DNA from: Theobroma cacao
Taxonomy: Eukaryota; Streptophyta; Magnoliopsida; Malvales; Malvaceae
DNA length: 64,000 nt
Direction of reading: 5' to 3'
NCBI RefSeq assembly: GCF_000208745.1
Contig: NC_030850.1
Span: 3,483,800-3,547,799 of the forward strand
Below, one piece after another: positions 34,970-48,518 of the stretch (positions within the stretch are counted from its first letter, which is position 1; every line of letters starts with the position of its first letter). Under the pieces are notes generated by a model. The model did no database searches. It was not told where the DNA came from and saw nothing but the letters and a program-made list of their open reading frames with translations. A program made the translations under genes and the position numbers.

Positions 34970-37900
34970 ATGGAGCTCGATATTCTTTTTAGTGATAGGA
35001 TTTGGGTTTATTGATTGGATTTTTTTGACAGGAAAAAATTGATTCTTGCAATTGGATTTGCTTATAGGTCTAATAAGTGTTTTCTGCCATTTCATTATGA
35101 TTTGGTGTTGATGATTGGGGATTCCATTTTCCGATGACAAGCAAAAGTTTTTTTCAGCCTGTGACAACCAAGAAGATAGAGAAAAGTGAAAGTAAATAAA
35201 TAAAAAGGGATAGCTTTAGCCTACAGTAAGAAGTAAGAAGCTGACTGAAAGTCCAAAAGCCATTAAGGAGGAAGAGAAAGCCAAAAGAGTTTCCAGAAGG
35301 CAACTGAAGACCGTTTGCTTATAGTTTGTTCTTTTTTTCTGTAGTGTTTGCTTTGAAGAATGCTACGGTTGCTCACCCATATATTTTTTCAATTTGTTTG
35401 TGTATTTTTTTTCCTCCTTTGATTTTTTTTTTTGATTTGACAAGAAAAATACAATCAGTTGCAACCTTGAACCCTACGTTTTGATGGGGTGCTTGGGATG
35501 GTTCCTATGTCTTTCATAAGGCTGAAAGCCATGAGGAATGAGGAATTCTTTTTGTTTGATTTGATTCATCTATGTTGCATTTGGGCCATCGAAAAGTATG
35601 AAAAGGTTAACGGTGATTGGATTTGCCTGGAATGTTGAGCTCTCCTTTTTGATGAGTGGGAAGTTTCCTTTCCACCGATAGCTGGAACAGCAATAAGATT
35701 GGGGGGCCATGTAAACCCCAGAATATGCTTTAAGAAATCAAATAGCTAGCTTCTTTCCTGATTATGTTGCAGCTGAACTCATTTAAATGATGTCTAAATG
35801 CTTGATTAGATAGTGTACGAATAACAACTAAACTGTGAGCAGAGACACATCATAAGAAAAGGTGACTAAGATTTGCCATTAACTTCACATTTGATGTTGA
35901 TCAAATGGGGAGGGCCACCTTGAGATGAAATGTAGACTTTCTCTTAAGCTTTTTGAATTCAAACAGTTTCCATGTAGACTTTCTCATTATCTTTTTGAAC
36001 TCAAACGGTATCTAACTTTGTATATATATCTTGCAAGGTGATGCAGTAAACTGATAAAACGAACTGAAAAATATGGTTAAAAGTGGTAAAAACCCATTTT
36101 TGTTGAAGTTTCAAAGATTATCTATCTAAAAGAAATCGTCACAGACATTCTTATTGGCATTACAGGCCATCCTTCCTCAAAGCAGCTACATCGGGCACCC
36201 CTATGTGGCTATGCCGTTGTCTTTGCCTAAAACGTGTGAATGCCGATATTTGCTCACTTTGATTGATGTTTGTAGGACCCAAGTTGTCATCATGGAATTA
36301 GAGACCTTTGTTTTGGGGTGATTTGGGGGGGAGGAAGGGGGGCATGAGATTCATAGCAATTGGCAAATTGGGTGTCAGAGGCTCCACCCTTCCACATGCT
36401 GTCATAAGGTTCTTAGGATATCCAGTCTGGCATCGTACAGCATTGAATTTTAGTCTCCAGTTATTACTATGTATCTTGTGAACATACATGTTTCCCCTGC
36501 CGCAGTCATATCCAGAGGTTCAATGTTCCATCAGCAATAAGATAACAATGTAGCCTGCATTTATGCCGATTAACAATAACGTTAGAACCGCACATGTTAT
36601 TTGTTTTTAATGTTTCCTGACTCACCAAGAATTTTACCAAGAACAAATTTTGAATGATTCCATGGATGTTAGGATTTATTGCTGGAACAAATTAGCAGCA
36701 ATAATTGCAGAATTCTGTCAATTATACGTATACATTTTCCCATTTCTTCTTTCTTATGCATTCACAGTTACTTATTGCTCAGGTTTTTGCTGAGGGGAGA
36801 GAGAGGCATGACAAGTTCCATGGCTAGTCTAGTCACCATCTCTAACATGGCCCGAGCTGTCTACCAGAAAATGGATTTGCACAGGCAAAATCAGAGTCTC
36901 ATGTGCACCAGACAATGCAAAAGGAAAAAATTTGCTGTTTGACTGATAAACTTTTAACTAAAATCAGGTTCTCATCTGTCTAAAAATGTACTTAAAAATA
37001 TTTCTCTGTTCTTGGCTTACCATCACAATTGAATTTGTCGAGTTCTTCTCTAGATAAATGTTGCTTCAAGGATTCACATGACTATCTTTATGTTCAGTTG
37101 ATATCAGCAACTCATAGCAAAAACCAGGCTTATCTTTAACATCAGAACAAACTCATCTTCAAATCAAGATAACATTGCAGGCTTATCTTGATTGCAAATG
37201 CAGTATGTGTTAGGTGAGGAAATAATACCATGTGACAATAACGGATTATTCCCTAAGCTACATCTAGCAACATTGCAGGAACAAATGGCAGGCAAAAGAC
37301 AAGATATGTTCTGACGATCAAAATAGCGACAGCAGGGATTGATTCCATAAATTATCTCAATAACTTTCGTAAACTGGTAGCTGGTCAAGTTCTTATGGAC
37401 AAATGGAATCAGAATTTAGAGGTACAAGGGTCTGAATTGATCCCATCAATATCCATAGAAACAGCATGAGCTTTTGTTGTTGCTATGAAGGAACCGAACA
37501 ATGGTTTTCTCATGCTTGGGGACATGAGAAAAAACAGTGTCCTCAGAATCAAGGGAGGGAGGAGACCAGATTTTAACTACTAAAGGAAAAGTAATGATCC
37601 CTACTAGTTTGAATTTCATGAAAGATATATTGTTAAAGTTTTTGCATTTCCTTTTTTTTTTATATATAATGCAAAATAAAAAGTAACTTAATACATCATT
37701 TTAGGTCAAAAAATAGCTCATTCTATCTGTAAAAAGTCTTACACTAATAGTAGTTGGTAGAGGATTCAATATATGTAACCTTAAAGGTAGATTCTCATGA
37801 TGAGTTGGGAAATACAAAGCGGAAAACTTTAATTCAGTAATTAAATATCACTTCATGCAATGATATATGTCTTGAATTACATCAAATTCTATTTATATAT

Positions 37901-38085
37901 ATCGTACTGTATATTTATTTATAAGTGAATGAATATTGGATGGGCTGGGTTTGGGTTAAAGTTGGGCCAATTCTAATTCCTATTAAGTTGGCCCCAGTGA
38001 AACCCCAAACTTAAAAAGTACGGTTCTTTTATTTCCTTCTCCCCCCATTTTTCAAATTCCCATTCCCACCCAAAGGAAAAAAGCT
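34970..38085. other. Intergenic between D cyclin and CAP-G2
   Basis: The left 400 bases are likely cyclin 3' UTR and the right 150 the CAP-G2 promoter and leader. The rest holds only short unfamiliar frames. No gene or element recognised. Confidence 0.55.
37963..37968 (+). promoter_or_regulatory. Site II (TCP) element upstream of CAP-G2
   Basis: TGGGCC lies 118 bases before the CAP-G2 ATG, within a G-rich stretch that also has TGGGCT at 37941-37946. Site II elements are typical of proliferation-linked plant promoters. Confidence 0.4.
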
Positions 38086-41000
38086 ATGGAGAAGAGGCTC
38101 CGCTCCTCCCTCCAATCCTCCGCCGAGGACTTCCTCTCCTCCGCCGTGAAACTAACCCTAAAATCCTCGAAAGCAACTCTCAAATCCCTGATCCACTCGA
38201 TTCCCCCTTCCTCTCCTCTCTCCTCTACTCTCCCTCCTTGTCTCTACCGCTCCATCTCCCACTCCATCGTCTCCTTTCGAAACCAAGCGAACGAACCCGA
38301 CCCATCCTATTCCCCGCCCACCAAGCGCACCCGTCGATCAACACGAAGCTCCAACCCAAGAGACAACCCGCAAAACAACGATAGCGAAAACCTCCGCGTT
38401 CTCGCTCACATCACTGGCTTATGCATTTCGCATCCCCGAAACGCGTTTCGGCACTCTGATTTAATCCCATCCGTTCGATCTCTGCACGATAGCCTCATTA
38501 CTTTCGAATCGGATCCGGGATTATCCAACGAAATAGCTTGTTTATGTGAAGAATGGTGGAAACAGGATGCACCAGAAAAAGAAACCTTTATTTCCCAAAC
38601 GCTGCCGTTTTTGCTTTCAAAGTCGTTAACTTTGAAGAAAAAAGTGGATGTTCACAGAGTTTATTCGCTCCGCGAAGCCTTCAATTTCTTTGATTTCGAG
38701 GACGAAAGCATTGAAGATTTGAAGCTGTTATTAATCCGATGTGTTATCGAGCCTTTGTATCTGAAAACGGAGGAAGGGAAGAGATTCGTGGCGTTTACGT
38801 TTGGGTTAAGTTTGCAGTTTCTGAAGGAATGTTTGGCGATGATAAAAGCTCAGATTCCATTTGGGAGGAAATCGATGCTGGAAGCTTATGGGGAGATAGT
38901 GTTTAAGGGATGGAAAGGGGTTGAAGGGGAATTGAAAAGGGAAATTGAAGATGAGTTTTTGATGGGTTTAGTTGAAGGAGCTATACATGCCAGTTCCAAA
39001 GGTTTGGGGAGTAGTATTAGAAGGGTTTTAGGTGGGTTTATTAATCAGAGAACTGTTGATGGAGTTGAGAAGTTGCTTTTTAGACTTGCCGAGCCTGTGA
39101 TTTTCCGGTCTTTACAGGTAAGGGATATTAGTGCTTTTTTGTGGTTTTGTTTACTGAATTTTTGTTTGCCTTTTTTGTTAATGTGAATATCAATATTTAT
39201 CTGGAACTACGATAGCCTCTTTTTAGTGTTGCTAGAAGCAGAGAGCCAAAACGAAGTGTCTGGTTAAGAAAGCAAAAAACAATTTTTGAAGAATTTAGAA
39301 TCAAAGTTTCGATTTTTTTTTAGTAAATAAACTGCGTAATTTTATTTTTATATAAAATAATAACATTTAAACTGAGGTTATATTCTAGTTATTTATTCAT
39401 TTTTAGTTATTGTGATTTTGGGTTTTATCACTTTTTTTTACTTTGTAGTAATAACTTTTAAGAAAGTAAAAACAAGTAGCAAGAGTAACAACATAGGAAC
39501 CTTAGTTACCGGTATCCTAGCTAAAAATGTCTTGGAGAAATATGCCCTTTAGATTAGATATCTTAGACATGTTAATTAGGAGTACCCTAGTATAGTCAGA
39601 GTTTAATAATAAGATGGATGACTATTGCTTTACCTTGACATGTTTCTAACTCAGTAGTTGGGTGTTTTAGATGACAACTGTTTAATCAAGCTGCATGGTC
39701 CTTTGACAGGTTGCAAATTCAAATGTTCGTCAAAATGCATTACATTTACTTTTAGACTTGTTCCCTTTTGAAGATCCTGATGCTACCAAAGAGGTTAAAG
39801 ATACATTGCTGGATAAACAGTTCTTTTTATTGGAGAGATTACTCATGGATGATTGCCCTGATGTGAGAGTTATAGCAGTGGAAGGTTGTTGTCGCATCCT
39901 TCATTTGTTTTGGGAAATTATTCCCTCATCAACCATTACGAAGATAATTTCAAAAATTTTTGATGATATGGCATATGACACATGCAATGAGGTTAGGCTT
40001 TCCACATTGAATGGCATTATCTATTTGCTTGGCAATCCACAGTCTCATGAAATTCTTAAAGTGCTTCTGCCGAGACTGGGGCATCTGATGTTAGACAATG
40101 TTCTTTCCATAAGAGTTGCTATGGTAGATCTCCTTCTTCTTTTAAAGGACATCCGAACTTTCCAATTTAATAAGGTATAAAGTTCTTTTCTAATTTAATT
40201 TTGCATCAGTAGTACTTTAAGTTCTTTCTCCTTGGGTGGTGGTTGATATTGTTCATTGCTTTATTTTGAAGGTGGTCAGTTTAGAAGTCTTGTTGAATAT
40301 ACTTGCAAATGACCAATCTCCAGTTGCTCAGAAAATTACAAGACTGATTATGCCATCATACTTTCCTGCCAGACTAGCCATTGAAGATGCATGCAATCGC
40401 TGCGTCATGCTTATGAAAAGGTCTCCACTGGCTGGAGCAAGGTTTTGTGAATTTGCTTTATCAGAAGGAGCATCTCTTAAATCTATGATGGAACTTGTCA
40501 AGGTTTTCATCACCTTAGTAGTGTCCGATGGTAAACTGGATGCAGCTCAAATTGAGGGCTTTCTTGTTGCTTCAGCGAACCTTTGCTGCAGCCTAGCAAA
40601 TGAGCGAAGTCAGCAGGATGCCCTTAAAGAGTTGTTTTCTGGTGAAAGAGTTAAGTGTTTGTTTGCTGTTGCATCTACTGCACATGCTAAGTCTTCTGTT
40701 TTTGACATTTTATCCATCACCGCCTCAGATAATGTAGCTGGGCTCCTTGGAGATTGCATGTGCCTAGTCACTGATTGTAGTGATTTATCTGAAAATTTAG
40801 AAAAGCAAGCTGAAGTGAGGTCTGCCCACAAATTATTGATATCATGTGATGCCTTTGATAATATGTTTGAGGCTCTAACAAGACTTTTGCAAAAAACTGC
40901 CTATCGCTGCCATGTTAAATTTGATGTTGAAGCACCAAAACAGAATGTTTCTCCTGCAAAAAGAAAGAGATGGAAGTCTTTGACCAGGAACTCTGCTAAA

Positions 41001-43491
41001 TGGAAACATGTTAGTAGGAAGAAGTCATCCAATTTCGAGGATGATTATTCGGTTGCTATTGGATTATCATGGCAGATAAAAGATATGCTTGCTTCTGAGG
41101 ACACTCGGAAAGCTGTGCTGGGTTCTCAAGCTTTGGAATTGCCATTCTTTGCTCTAAAGGTCATCTCTGAGGTTAGCATTGTGCAGTGTGAGTATTATGA
41201 ATATATGGACCCCTATCCAGTGTTGGCATATACAGCTCTTGCTCTGCAGATGGCCCTTCAAAATGTTACCAATTATGGTATGAAGAAGAATGATGGCATT
41301 GACTCTTCTGGATCAATTTCTGAGGCAAGTTATTGCTTTTGACTTTTCTTGAACTTCAATGCTCATTTAAATTTGCCTGAGGGGGCTGAGGCAGGTCACT
41401 TTTGTCGAACTATTCTCATCTCTGTCTCTCCCCCTCCCCCTTTTTCTCTCACCATTAGATAAAGTTCCTTTCGAGCTATCATTTGATTAGAGTGTTGTAG
41501 CTGGTAATTTGCTCTTAGATTTTGCAGTAGGTTGATCAAAACTCAAAATGATTAAACTGCAAGATTCCTTTTCATTGTTTATTTGCATTGATTTGGTAAA
41601 TCGGCTACATTGCGATTTTGATCTGGGTTGATTTTTGTTAGTAGCATTAAATATTTGAAACTGCAACCACCAATTTGTCAGTATTTACTGCTGGAAATTT
41701 CACTTATTTTATTTTTTAGCGGTTCTAAGCAAAGTTTTGTCACTGATGGGCTGAATTTTTATATTCTTTTTTTAACTTCTGACAGACTATGCTAGACAAG
41801 GTAATGGATCACCTGCTAAATTGTACGGATAAGCTCTTTGAAGCAGGTGACTCAGGAAAGAATGGCAAATCACCTCCAGAATCTAAGCGGGACAACAGCA
41901 AGAGAGCTGCACGTCCTGGACAGAAACAGAGAGAACCTCAAACAGATGTCTCTAGCTCTACAAGTGATGGTTAGTGGTGATGAGTAAGGCATATGCACAG
42001 ATCATCGAAAGGCATGCGCATAAGCAAAAAATTGCTTTTAGCACTAAATCTATAGTAATCCATTTGGGAACCTGTATATGAGGGGTTGGATTTAGATTTG
42101 GATTTTAAAATCAAGTACATTTTGGGAATAAAATCAACTAGTAATTTCAAAGATCTAAATCTAAGATTCCTCTGCAAAAAACCATAAGTCATTGTCATTT
42201 AATAAAAATAGACCGCAATCACTTATTAACACCAAAAGTTAAATTAGGAGAGACCAGTTGTATTCATTTCAATTTCTGGAGGTCTCATTGCAGTTCCTTG
42301 TTCCTCTGGTGTTTATATTGGCATCCCAGCTTTTATGAACTGTTTTTTTCGAAGAATATGATGACGATAGAGAGAATAGAGTACGACTTTTACCACCTGC
42401 ATGTGATCTGTGTTTTAGATAAATAAATTCTCATGTTTATGTCATTCTGTCATTCATTCTTACATATTTTTCTACTTTCGTGACTGAATACGTTGATTTT
42501 TTATATTCATGTAGGATCTGTCTACACCAAACAAAAACAGACATCAAAGAAGGTGAAGATGCTTACAGCAGTTCTCAAGTTTTTTGTTGATTCTATTGCA
42601 ATGGGTTTTGCTTCTCGTGTCCATAGGAGGTGCTTGAAGTTTACATCAGCATACATGCAGTACATCATCTCTTCCTTAAGGCAGCTATCTATAGATAAAT
42701 CACAGTTTAAGGAGGAGAAGTTGAAGGAATCTATTATGTGCGTGAAGAGCTCCTTCAGCTATGCAACCAAGTTACTCAATCTGGTCCTTGATGCTGCTAC
42801 TGAAGCTTCACCAGCACCGGTCGAGTCTTTTAACCTTGCCAGTGACTTGCTTGATTTGATCATCTCAGGTGAATTGTTTTTGGGCTCTAGTTTTGCAGCA
42901 CGACTTGTTGCAGCAGTAAAGCCTTGGCTACCTGATTTGATTCTAGCGCTTGGTTCTACAAGCATGCTCGAGCAGAGTCTAGAGAGGGCATATTTGACTG
43001 CATTGAATCACATTAAGCTCCAGTTTCCATCATGGCCCTTAATTTTGGCCAAGACTGAGCTCGCTGAAATGAGTGAAGGTGATCCAGAAGAGGAGGATGA
43101 CAGAGTTTCTGAACCAGAATTCTGTGAGTTTAAGAAACTTTTGGGAATGATCATTTCATTGCTAAAAGGAAATTCCAGCATACTGGACGCAGTTGGCATG
43201 ATTTTCTTGGCTAGCTCAGCTGTAGGGCTAGAACGGAAGGACTTTGGTCTGCTTCTTGGAATGCTACGGTTTATCCGTCTGAAGTTGATTGGACAAGAAG
43301 ACAGAGAGTGGAGTGGGCTTGACATGATGTTGGTTTCGCTGCCAGACATCTATCCTCGTATAGAGAGAGAGATTGAAGAACAAGATGATGAAGATGAAAG
43401 CCATAAATTACATGAGGCCAGAGCATTGCTTGAACCTGTCTGGTTGTATCATGTTTATGAAACTGAAAGGTTCTCAGAGATGGAACCATAG
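38086..43491 (+). CDS. CAP-G2: Condensin II complex subunit G2 (CAP-G2)
   Basis: Five exons, 38086-39117, 39710-40174, 40272-41324, 41786-41969 and 42515-43491, yield 1236 residues. This is the HEAT-repeat kleisin-associated subunit of condensin II, which compacts chromosomes with SMC2/SMC4, CAP-H2 and CAP-D3; the Arabidopsis counterpart is At1g64960 (HEB2). The best-conserved part is exon 2 and early exon 3: LDLFPFEDPDATKEV, DDCPDVRVIAVEG, DEVRLSTLNGI-like repeats and VLLPRLGHLMLDN, which parallel human NCAPG2. The N-terminal 110 residues are Ser/Pro-rich with a basic patch (KRTRRSTR); the C-terminus is acidic. Intron 3 starts with GC, not GT (GAG|GCAAGT, 41325); only this site keeps the frame. 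The gene converges on the Ca2+-ATPase gene. Confidence 0.88.
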
Positions 43492-43937
43492 ATAAGGTCT
43501 TTTGTTTAAATACTATATTCCCAACTATAAAGAAATAACACAAATATGTTAAAAAACCCAACTTGCTAGGTTCCGATATGCCTATTGACTTAATATAGGA
43601 CTAAGCATTAATTATATATTCAGTCACTACAAATCATTTTAAAAAAATACTTACATGCCTTATATGTCAATTAAAAAATGAAATTAAGAACGAGAAATTA
43701 CAAAACAAAAGAAGCAAAGTGCTTGTCCTACAAACAAAAAATCCAAAACAGAAAAAGTTTCAAAAATTAAAAAAATTGTAATGACACTTAAATGCTGATG
43801 AGATTTTGGTTCCAAACTCTCTATTTACCTTCTTTGCAAACAGCTTTCTAGTCACTACGTAATCTACACTGCAAGGGAGAGGCATCAGAGGCTTTCAATG
43901 ATGTCATTCACAAAATAGCATCTGCGGTTTTGGTGGT
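43492..43937. other. Shared 3' intergenic of convergent CAP-G2 and Ca2+-ATPase
   Basis: 446 bases between two stop codons of convergent genes, AT-rich and presumably both 3' UTRs, which may overlap. Nothing else seen. Confidence 0.6.
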
Positions 43938-46900
43938 TCATACTGGGATCATCTTCAAAGCAGCAGCAAAGGGCATGCCTATGAATCCTATGAAAACGCT
44001 TAGGAACCACTGTGAGAATGTGAGAGGAGTTGTATTTGCAAATGTACCCAAAAATTCAACTATAATGACTTGGAAGACAGCAGTGCAGCTGAGAACGGCC
44101 ACGAATACGTAGTTATCTAATATGCCCTTGAAAACATCTATTTCCTCCATGTTACGTGAGCTGATCTCATTGAAAACCTGTGGAAAAAGACCAAACGTTC
44201 TTTGTTAGGCAAAAGTTTTTAACAAAGTTGGAAATGGAGATATTCAGAAAAAGCTGGTTATGGCATAAAAGTTTTAAGTTAGGAGCATGGTACATCCAAC
44301 ATGGTAACCTTACAAAAAGAACCATGCTGAGTCCTAGCAAAGTTCAATATAGATACTTTGCAAGTCTCCTGATCGCTTCTATGCATGACACAATAGACCT
44401 TCCAGCAATTGTGTATATAACAACATGTATCGAAGAGTATGAAGGAGTTCTTAAGAAATGGTTACCTGACAGAAGACAAATGAATTGAAAATAAGTGTGT
44501 TCAATATCAGATCAGAATCAGGGCCGTTGAGATTAAATATTGCTTTTCCTTTTGTCTGAAGATACCATATTACCATAAACTGATACAAAGACTGCCCCAA
44601 GATATTCCTCCACATGACATTACTGATAAAATTTCCTTTCTTTCCAACTGGTGAACGCTTCATTAGTTCATCAGTTGGAGGCTCAGTTGCAAGTGCTAGT
44701 GCTCCCAGAGTATCCATAATCATATTGACCCACAATAGCTGAACAGCTGTGAGAGGGGCACTCCCTGCAGCATGATTTGGCGCAAAAAGCATAAGCAATA
44801 TGGACAAAATTATTTCCATTTGCAACGAAAGCTAGAACATAAGTTTTAAAAGAAGTAGACAAACGTATCCCTCTCTTACCTGTCAAACATGCTGAGGAGA
44901 AATTAACAATCAATGCAACAACATTGACTGTCAGTTGAAACTGTACAAATTTTTGAATATTTATGTATACTGAACGGCCCCATTTGGCCACTGTCACAAT
45001 TGTCGAGAAATTGTCATCTAGAATTATGACGTCAGCACTCTCCTTGGCCACCTGGAATTGAGAATGAGATTAATTAAATCTTGATATTGTTAATATCAGG
45101 CATAACTTATACTTAATTAATATATTTTACTATCATCTAACAAGTAAAGTCACTATCACAACATTCTAGTATCAGGTGCATCAAATGTTGTTGTATTGTT
45201 TCACAATTGAGCAACATACATTACATCTAAACTCCAGCTAAAATATCTTTTTATACAACATAAAACTATTTATATTAGCTTCCCTCCCGTAATTGAAGTG
45301 CCTTTTGTCAATCTCAAAGGAACTCAAGTCTCTGCTCTTTATTCTAACCCATATTATGTGTAGCACTTCATTCAAAACATGCATAACTATCTGAGTTGCT
45401 CTCAAGGCATTGAATCAGTACTTCAGTAAACCATACACGTTTTGATCTATGATCATAACATAAATATGTTTAAATTGAATTTTCTTTCATTTAAATGGTC
45501 CAAGATGCATGCACAGTGTGAAAATGTTTATGATTGCTCACCTCAGTTCCAGCGATGCCCATCGCTAGTCCTATATCTGCTTCATGCAGGGCTGGAGCAT
45601 CATTTGTTCCATCACCAGTCACAGCAACAACTTCATTAGTTCGCAAGTGCTTTACCAATGTATGCTTGTCCATAGGAGAAGACCGAGCCATCACCTGCAA
45701 AAGAAATGAAAATTGAGGAATGCATTAGATTATTTGTCCTTGGTACAAATACCCTACTGGTAACAGTTTTCAAGCAAAGATAAGAAACGTGGAGAGTACC
45801 TGAATCTTAGGAATCAAAGTAAGCAATTCCTCCTGACTCTTCTCTCTGAAATCTGGACCTTCAATGGCTATACCATCATCTGTAAGAATTCCACATTCCC
45901 TGGCTATAGCCTTCGCAGTGTTTATATTGTCTCCTGTAACCATTCGTACGGTAATCCCAGCAGAACGACAAGTAGCAACAGATTCTTTAACACCAGGGCG
46001 AACAGGATCTTTAATACCCACAATTCCTATACAAGTATACCCAGAAACTGGAATAGCATTGTGAGGGGAGAAACCATTTTCCAGTTCCATATAGGCAAGA
46101 CACAGGGTTCGAAGAGCCTCATTAGCAAACTGGTTGATTGTATCATTGAGATGGTTAATGGATTCTTCATCCAGGGGAATAACTTCCCCATCTGAATTGA
46201 TCACCTTGTCACATCCAGCCAAAACTATCTCCGAAGCACCTTTAGTGTGTGCTCGTAGCCCTCCTTCAGGAAGCTCCAGCACCACTCCCATTCGTTTCTT
46301 TGTTGAGTTAAATGGCTCAACCTTAACAATTTTTGATGCCTGTCGTTCTGCTTGGGAATCTCCACCCAGAGACAAGCCAAACTCTAATAAAGCAGTCTCG
46401 GTTGGTGTTCCCAATATCTCACGTTTTCCACTTTTGTTGATAACAATTTCACCGCCAGTGTTAGTAAAAATTGATTGTAGCAGAAGTTTCACAGTGGACT
46501 CTGGAATCTCAGAGCAGAAAGAAGCTTTATTGTTGTTACCTACTTCCTTGACACCCATGCAAATGCATGATTTCACTACCGTCATGTGATTAGTTGTTAG
46601 TGTCCCAGTTTTATCGCTACAAATACTTGTTGCTGAGCCCATAGTCTCACAAGCTGCAAGGTGTCGAACTAGTGCTTTATCATTCATCATTTTCTTCATG
46701 GCGAAAGCAAGGCTCAGGGTCACAGCCAATGGTAGACCCTCTGGCACTGCGACAACAACAATTGTAACTGCAACAGCAAAGAACTCCAGCATTTGCAATG
46801 CCTCATCGCCAGACCAACTCCAGATTGTCCCTTCTTGCAGTTTACTGCTAAACAGTCCTTGCACCAATACAGCAAAAGTCACTACAGCAAAAAACAGGCC

Positions 46901-48518
46901 TACCTTGCCAATAATGGTTGCCACTCCGTTCAACTTCACCTGCAGTGGGGTCTCATCATCTCCCCCCTCACTGAGGGTTGCCATCAATTTACCCCATTGT
47001 GTTCTCATCCCAACAGTGGTAACCATCATCTTGCATGATCCATCTTGAAGCTTAGTACCAGAGAGCATAAAAGGGTTTTCAGCATTCACCATTACCGGCT
47101 CACACTCCCCAGTTAAACTTGATTCATCAATTAGCACAGAATATCCCGAGACAAAAAGCCCGTCAGCTGGGACTTGGTCGCCAATATTAAGGTGTACAAT
47201 ATCACCAGGAAGTAAATCATATATAGACATTTTCTGCCTACATGCATTTCTTGTTACCTGAATAGTGATTTTCTTTTTCTCCTTTTCCAAATCCCTGAAC
47301 TGTAAAGATTGGCGATAATCACTTGTTGCTGTTACAAACACAACCAACAAGATACTTGCAACAATCCCAAGTCCATCATGAGCTCCCTTTGGCCATCCTT
47401 CCATTGCTATCCCAACTATCAACGACACAAAAGCACATGCCCCAAGGATCATAAGAGTCATGTCCTGAAGAGCTTCCCAAACAAATAACCAAAACCCCTT
47501 AGTTTCAGGCTCAGCAAACTTATTGATTCCATAAACCTCTTGTCTTTTATTCAACAGACCAGAATCGGAAGTTAGTCCATTGGTCGTTGATGTCGAGAGC
47601 TTTTCAGCAATACCATCTACTCCACCATGAAACTTTAGTTTCTTTACCTCATGGCCTTCCACAATGGATCCTAACTCATCAGCACAAACTTGAAAACCAG
47701 CAGCTTTGACTTCTTCAGGAACAACATAATCACTAGGTTGCACACCTGCAAAAGAGGATTAATTTAAATTGAAAGGCGGCTTACAAAACAAAATGCAAAA
47801 AATTTTACTCGAATTGGCTGGAAAAATCTCACCTGATATAAATTGAAAGGCAGCTTTCGAAACCAGTACAGCAATTCTCAATTTTTCCTGCGATGTTCCA
47901 AATCCAAAAAAATAAATACAAATAAGATCTAAAATACCAATTTGAAACATCATAATCCTACTACATTCAAACACCTAACAAAAAAATTTTTCTTTGAAAA
48001 AAAAAATAAAAGGGAGCTTATCATAGGAAAGGAGAAATTTGAACCGCGAAACCAACAATAAACTAAAAAATGAGAAGGAAGTCAAGTAACTTGGAGAAAA
48101 TAAAAATGACATTGATCACCGCCGAAAACAGTCCATTTATAAGAGTTAAAATAGAAATGTTATTCTGTTTCTCCTTTTTCTTTTAAAAGAAGCTTCGAAA
48201 TCCTTAAACTCTCCCACAAATTTCTGCTAATTTCCAAACGTCAAAATATGATCTCACAAATATCGCTAATAATAGTAAAAAGAAGTTTGCAAATGATTTT
48301 CAGCAGTTTCGAAATCAGAAAGTGGGATTCAGAATCCAACGGACCTGATTGGTGCGGCGCATAGCAGCAGCCTCGTAACGTTTGGAGAGGTTGGCGGTGA
48401 ATCGAAACCGCCGTTTCGGATTCTTGACGATACCACAAACTTTCCTCCATTTTTCCAACGTTTCCTCCGACGAGTGCTTCGCCTTCACTTCAAAGTTCTC
48501 ATTCAAATAACTCTCCAT
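43938..48518 (-). CDS. ACA2: Autoinhibited P2B-type Ca2+-ATPase, ACA2-like
   Basis: Seven exons on the minus strand, 48345-48518, 47833-47887, 45800-47745, 45542-45694, 44880-45051, 44466-44764 and 43938-44177, give 1012 residues (ACA2 has 1014). The enzyme pumps Ca2+ out of the cytosol using ATP; ACA2 itself is in the endoplasmic reticulum. The N-terminus ([15 protein letters not shown], then [19 protein letters not shown]) is the calmodulin-binding autoinhibitory region. Visible core motifs: SLTGE actuator loop (about 286-290), PEGLPLA in TM4 (411-417), phosphorylation motif DKTGT with D454, KGASE nucleotide-binding motif, and hinge TGDGTNDAP (751-759). Ten membrane helices are expected. 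All introns are GT-AG and phase-consistent. The large third exon carries most of the catalytic core. ACA1/ACA7-type paralogues are close; gene order (CYCD5;1 nearby) favours ACA2. Confidence 0.94.

Noticed and set aside
39118..39186. Read-through extension of CAP-G2 exon 1
   Set aside because: A GTAAGG donor follows CAG at 39117, and the exon from 39710 continues the HEAT-repeat protein in phase.
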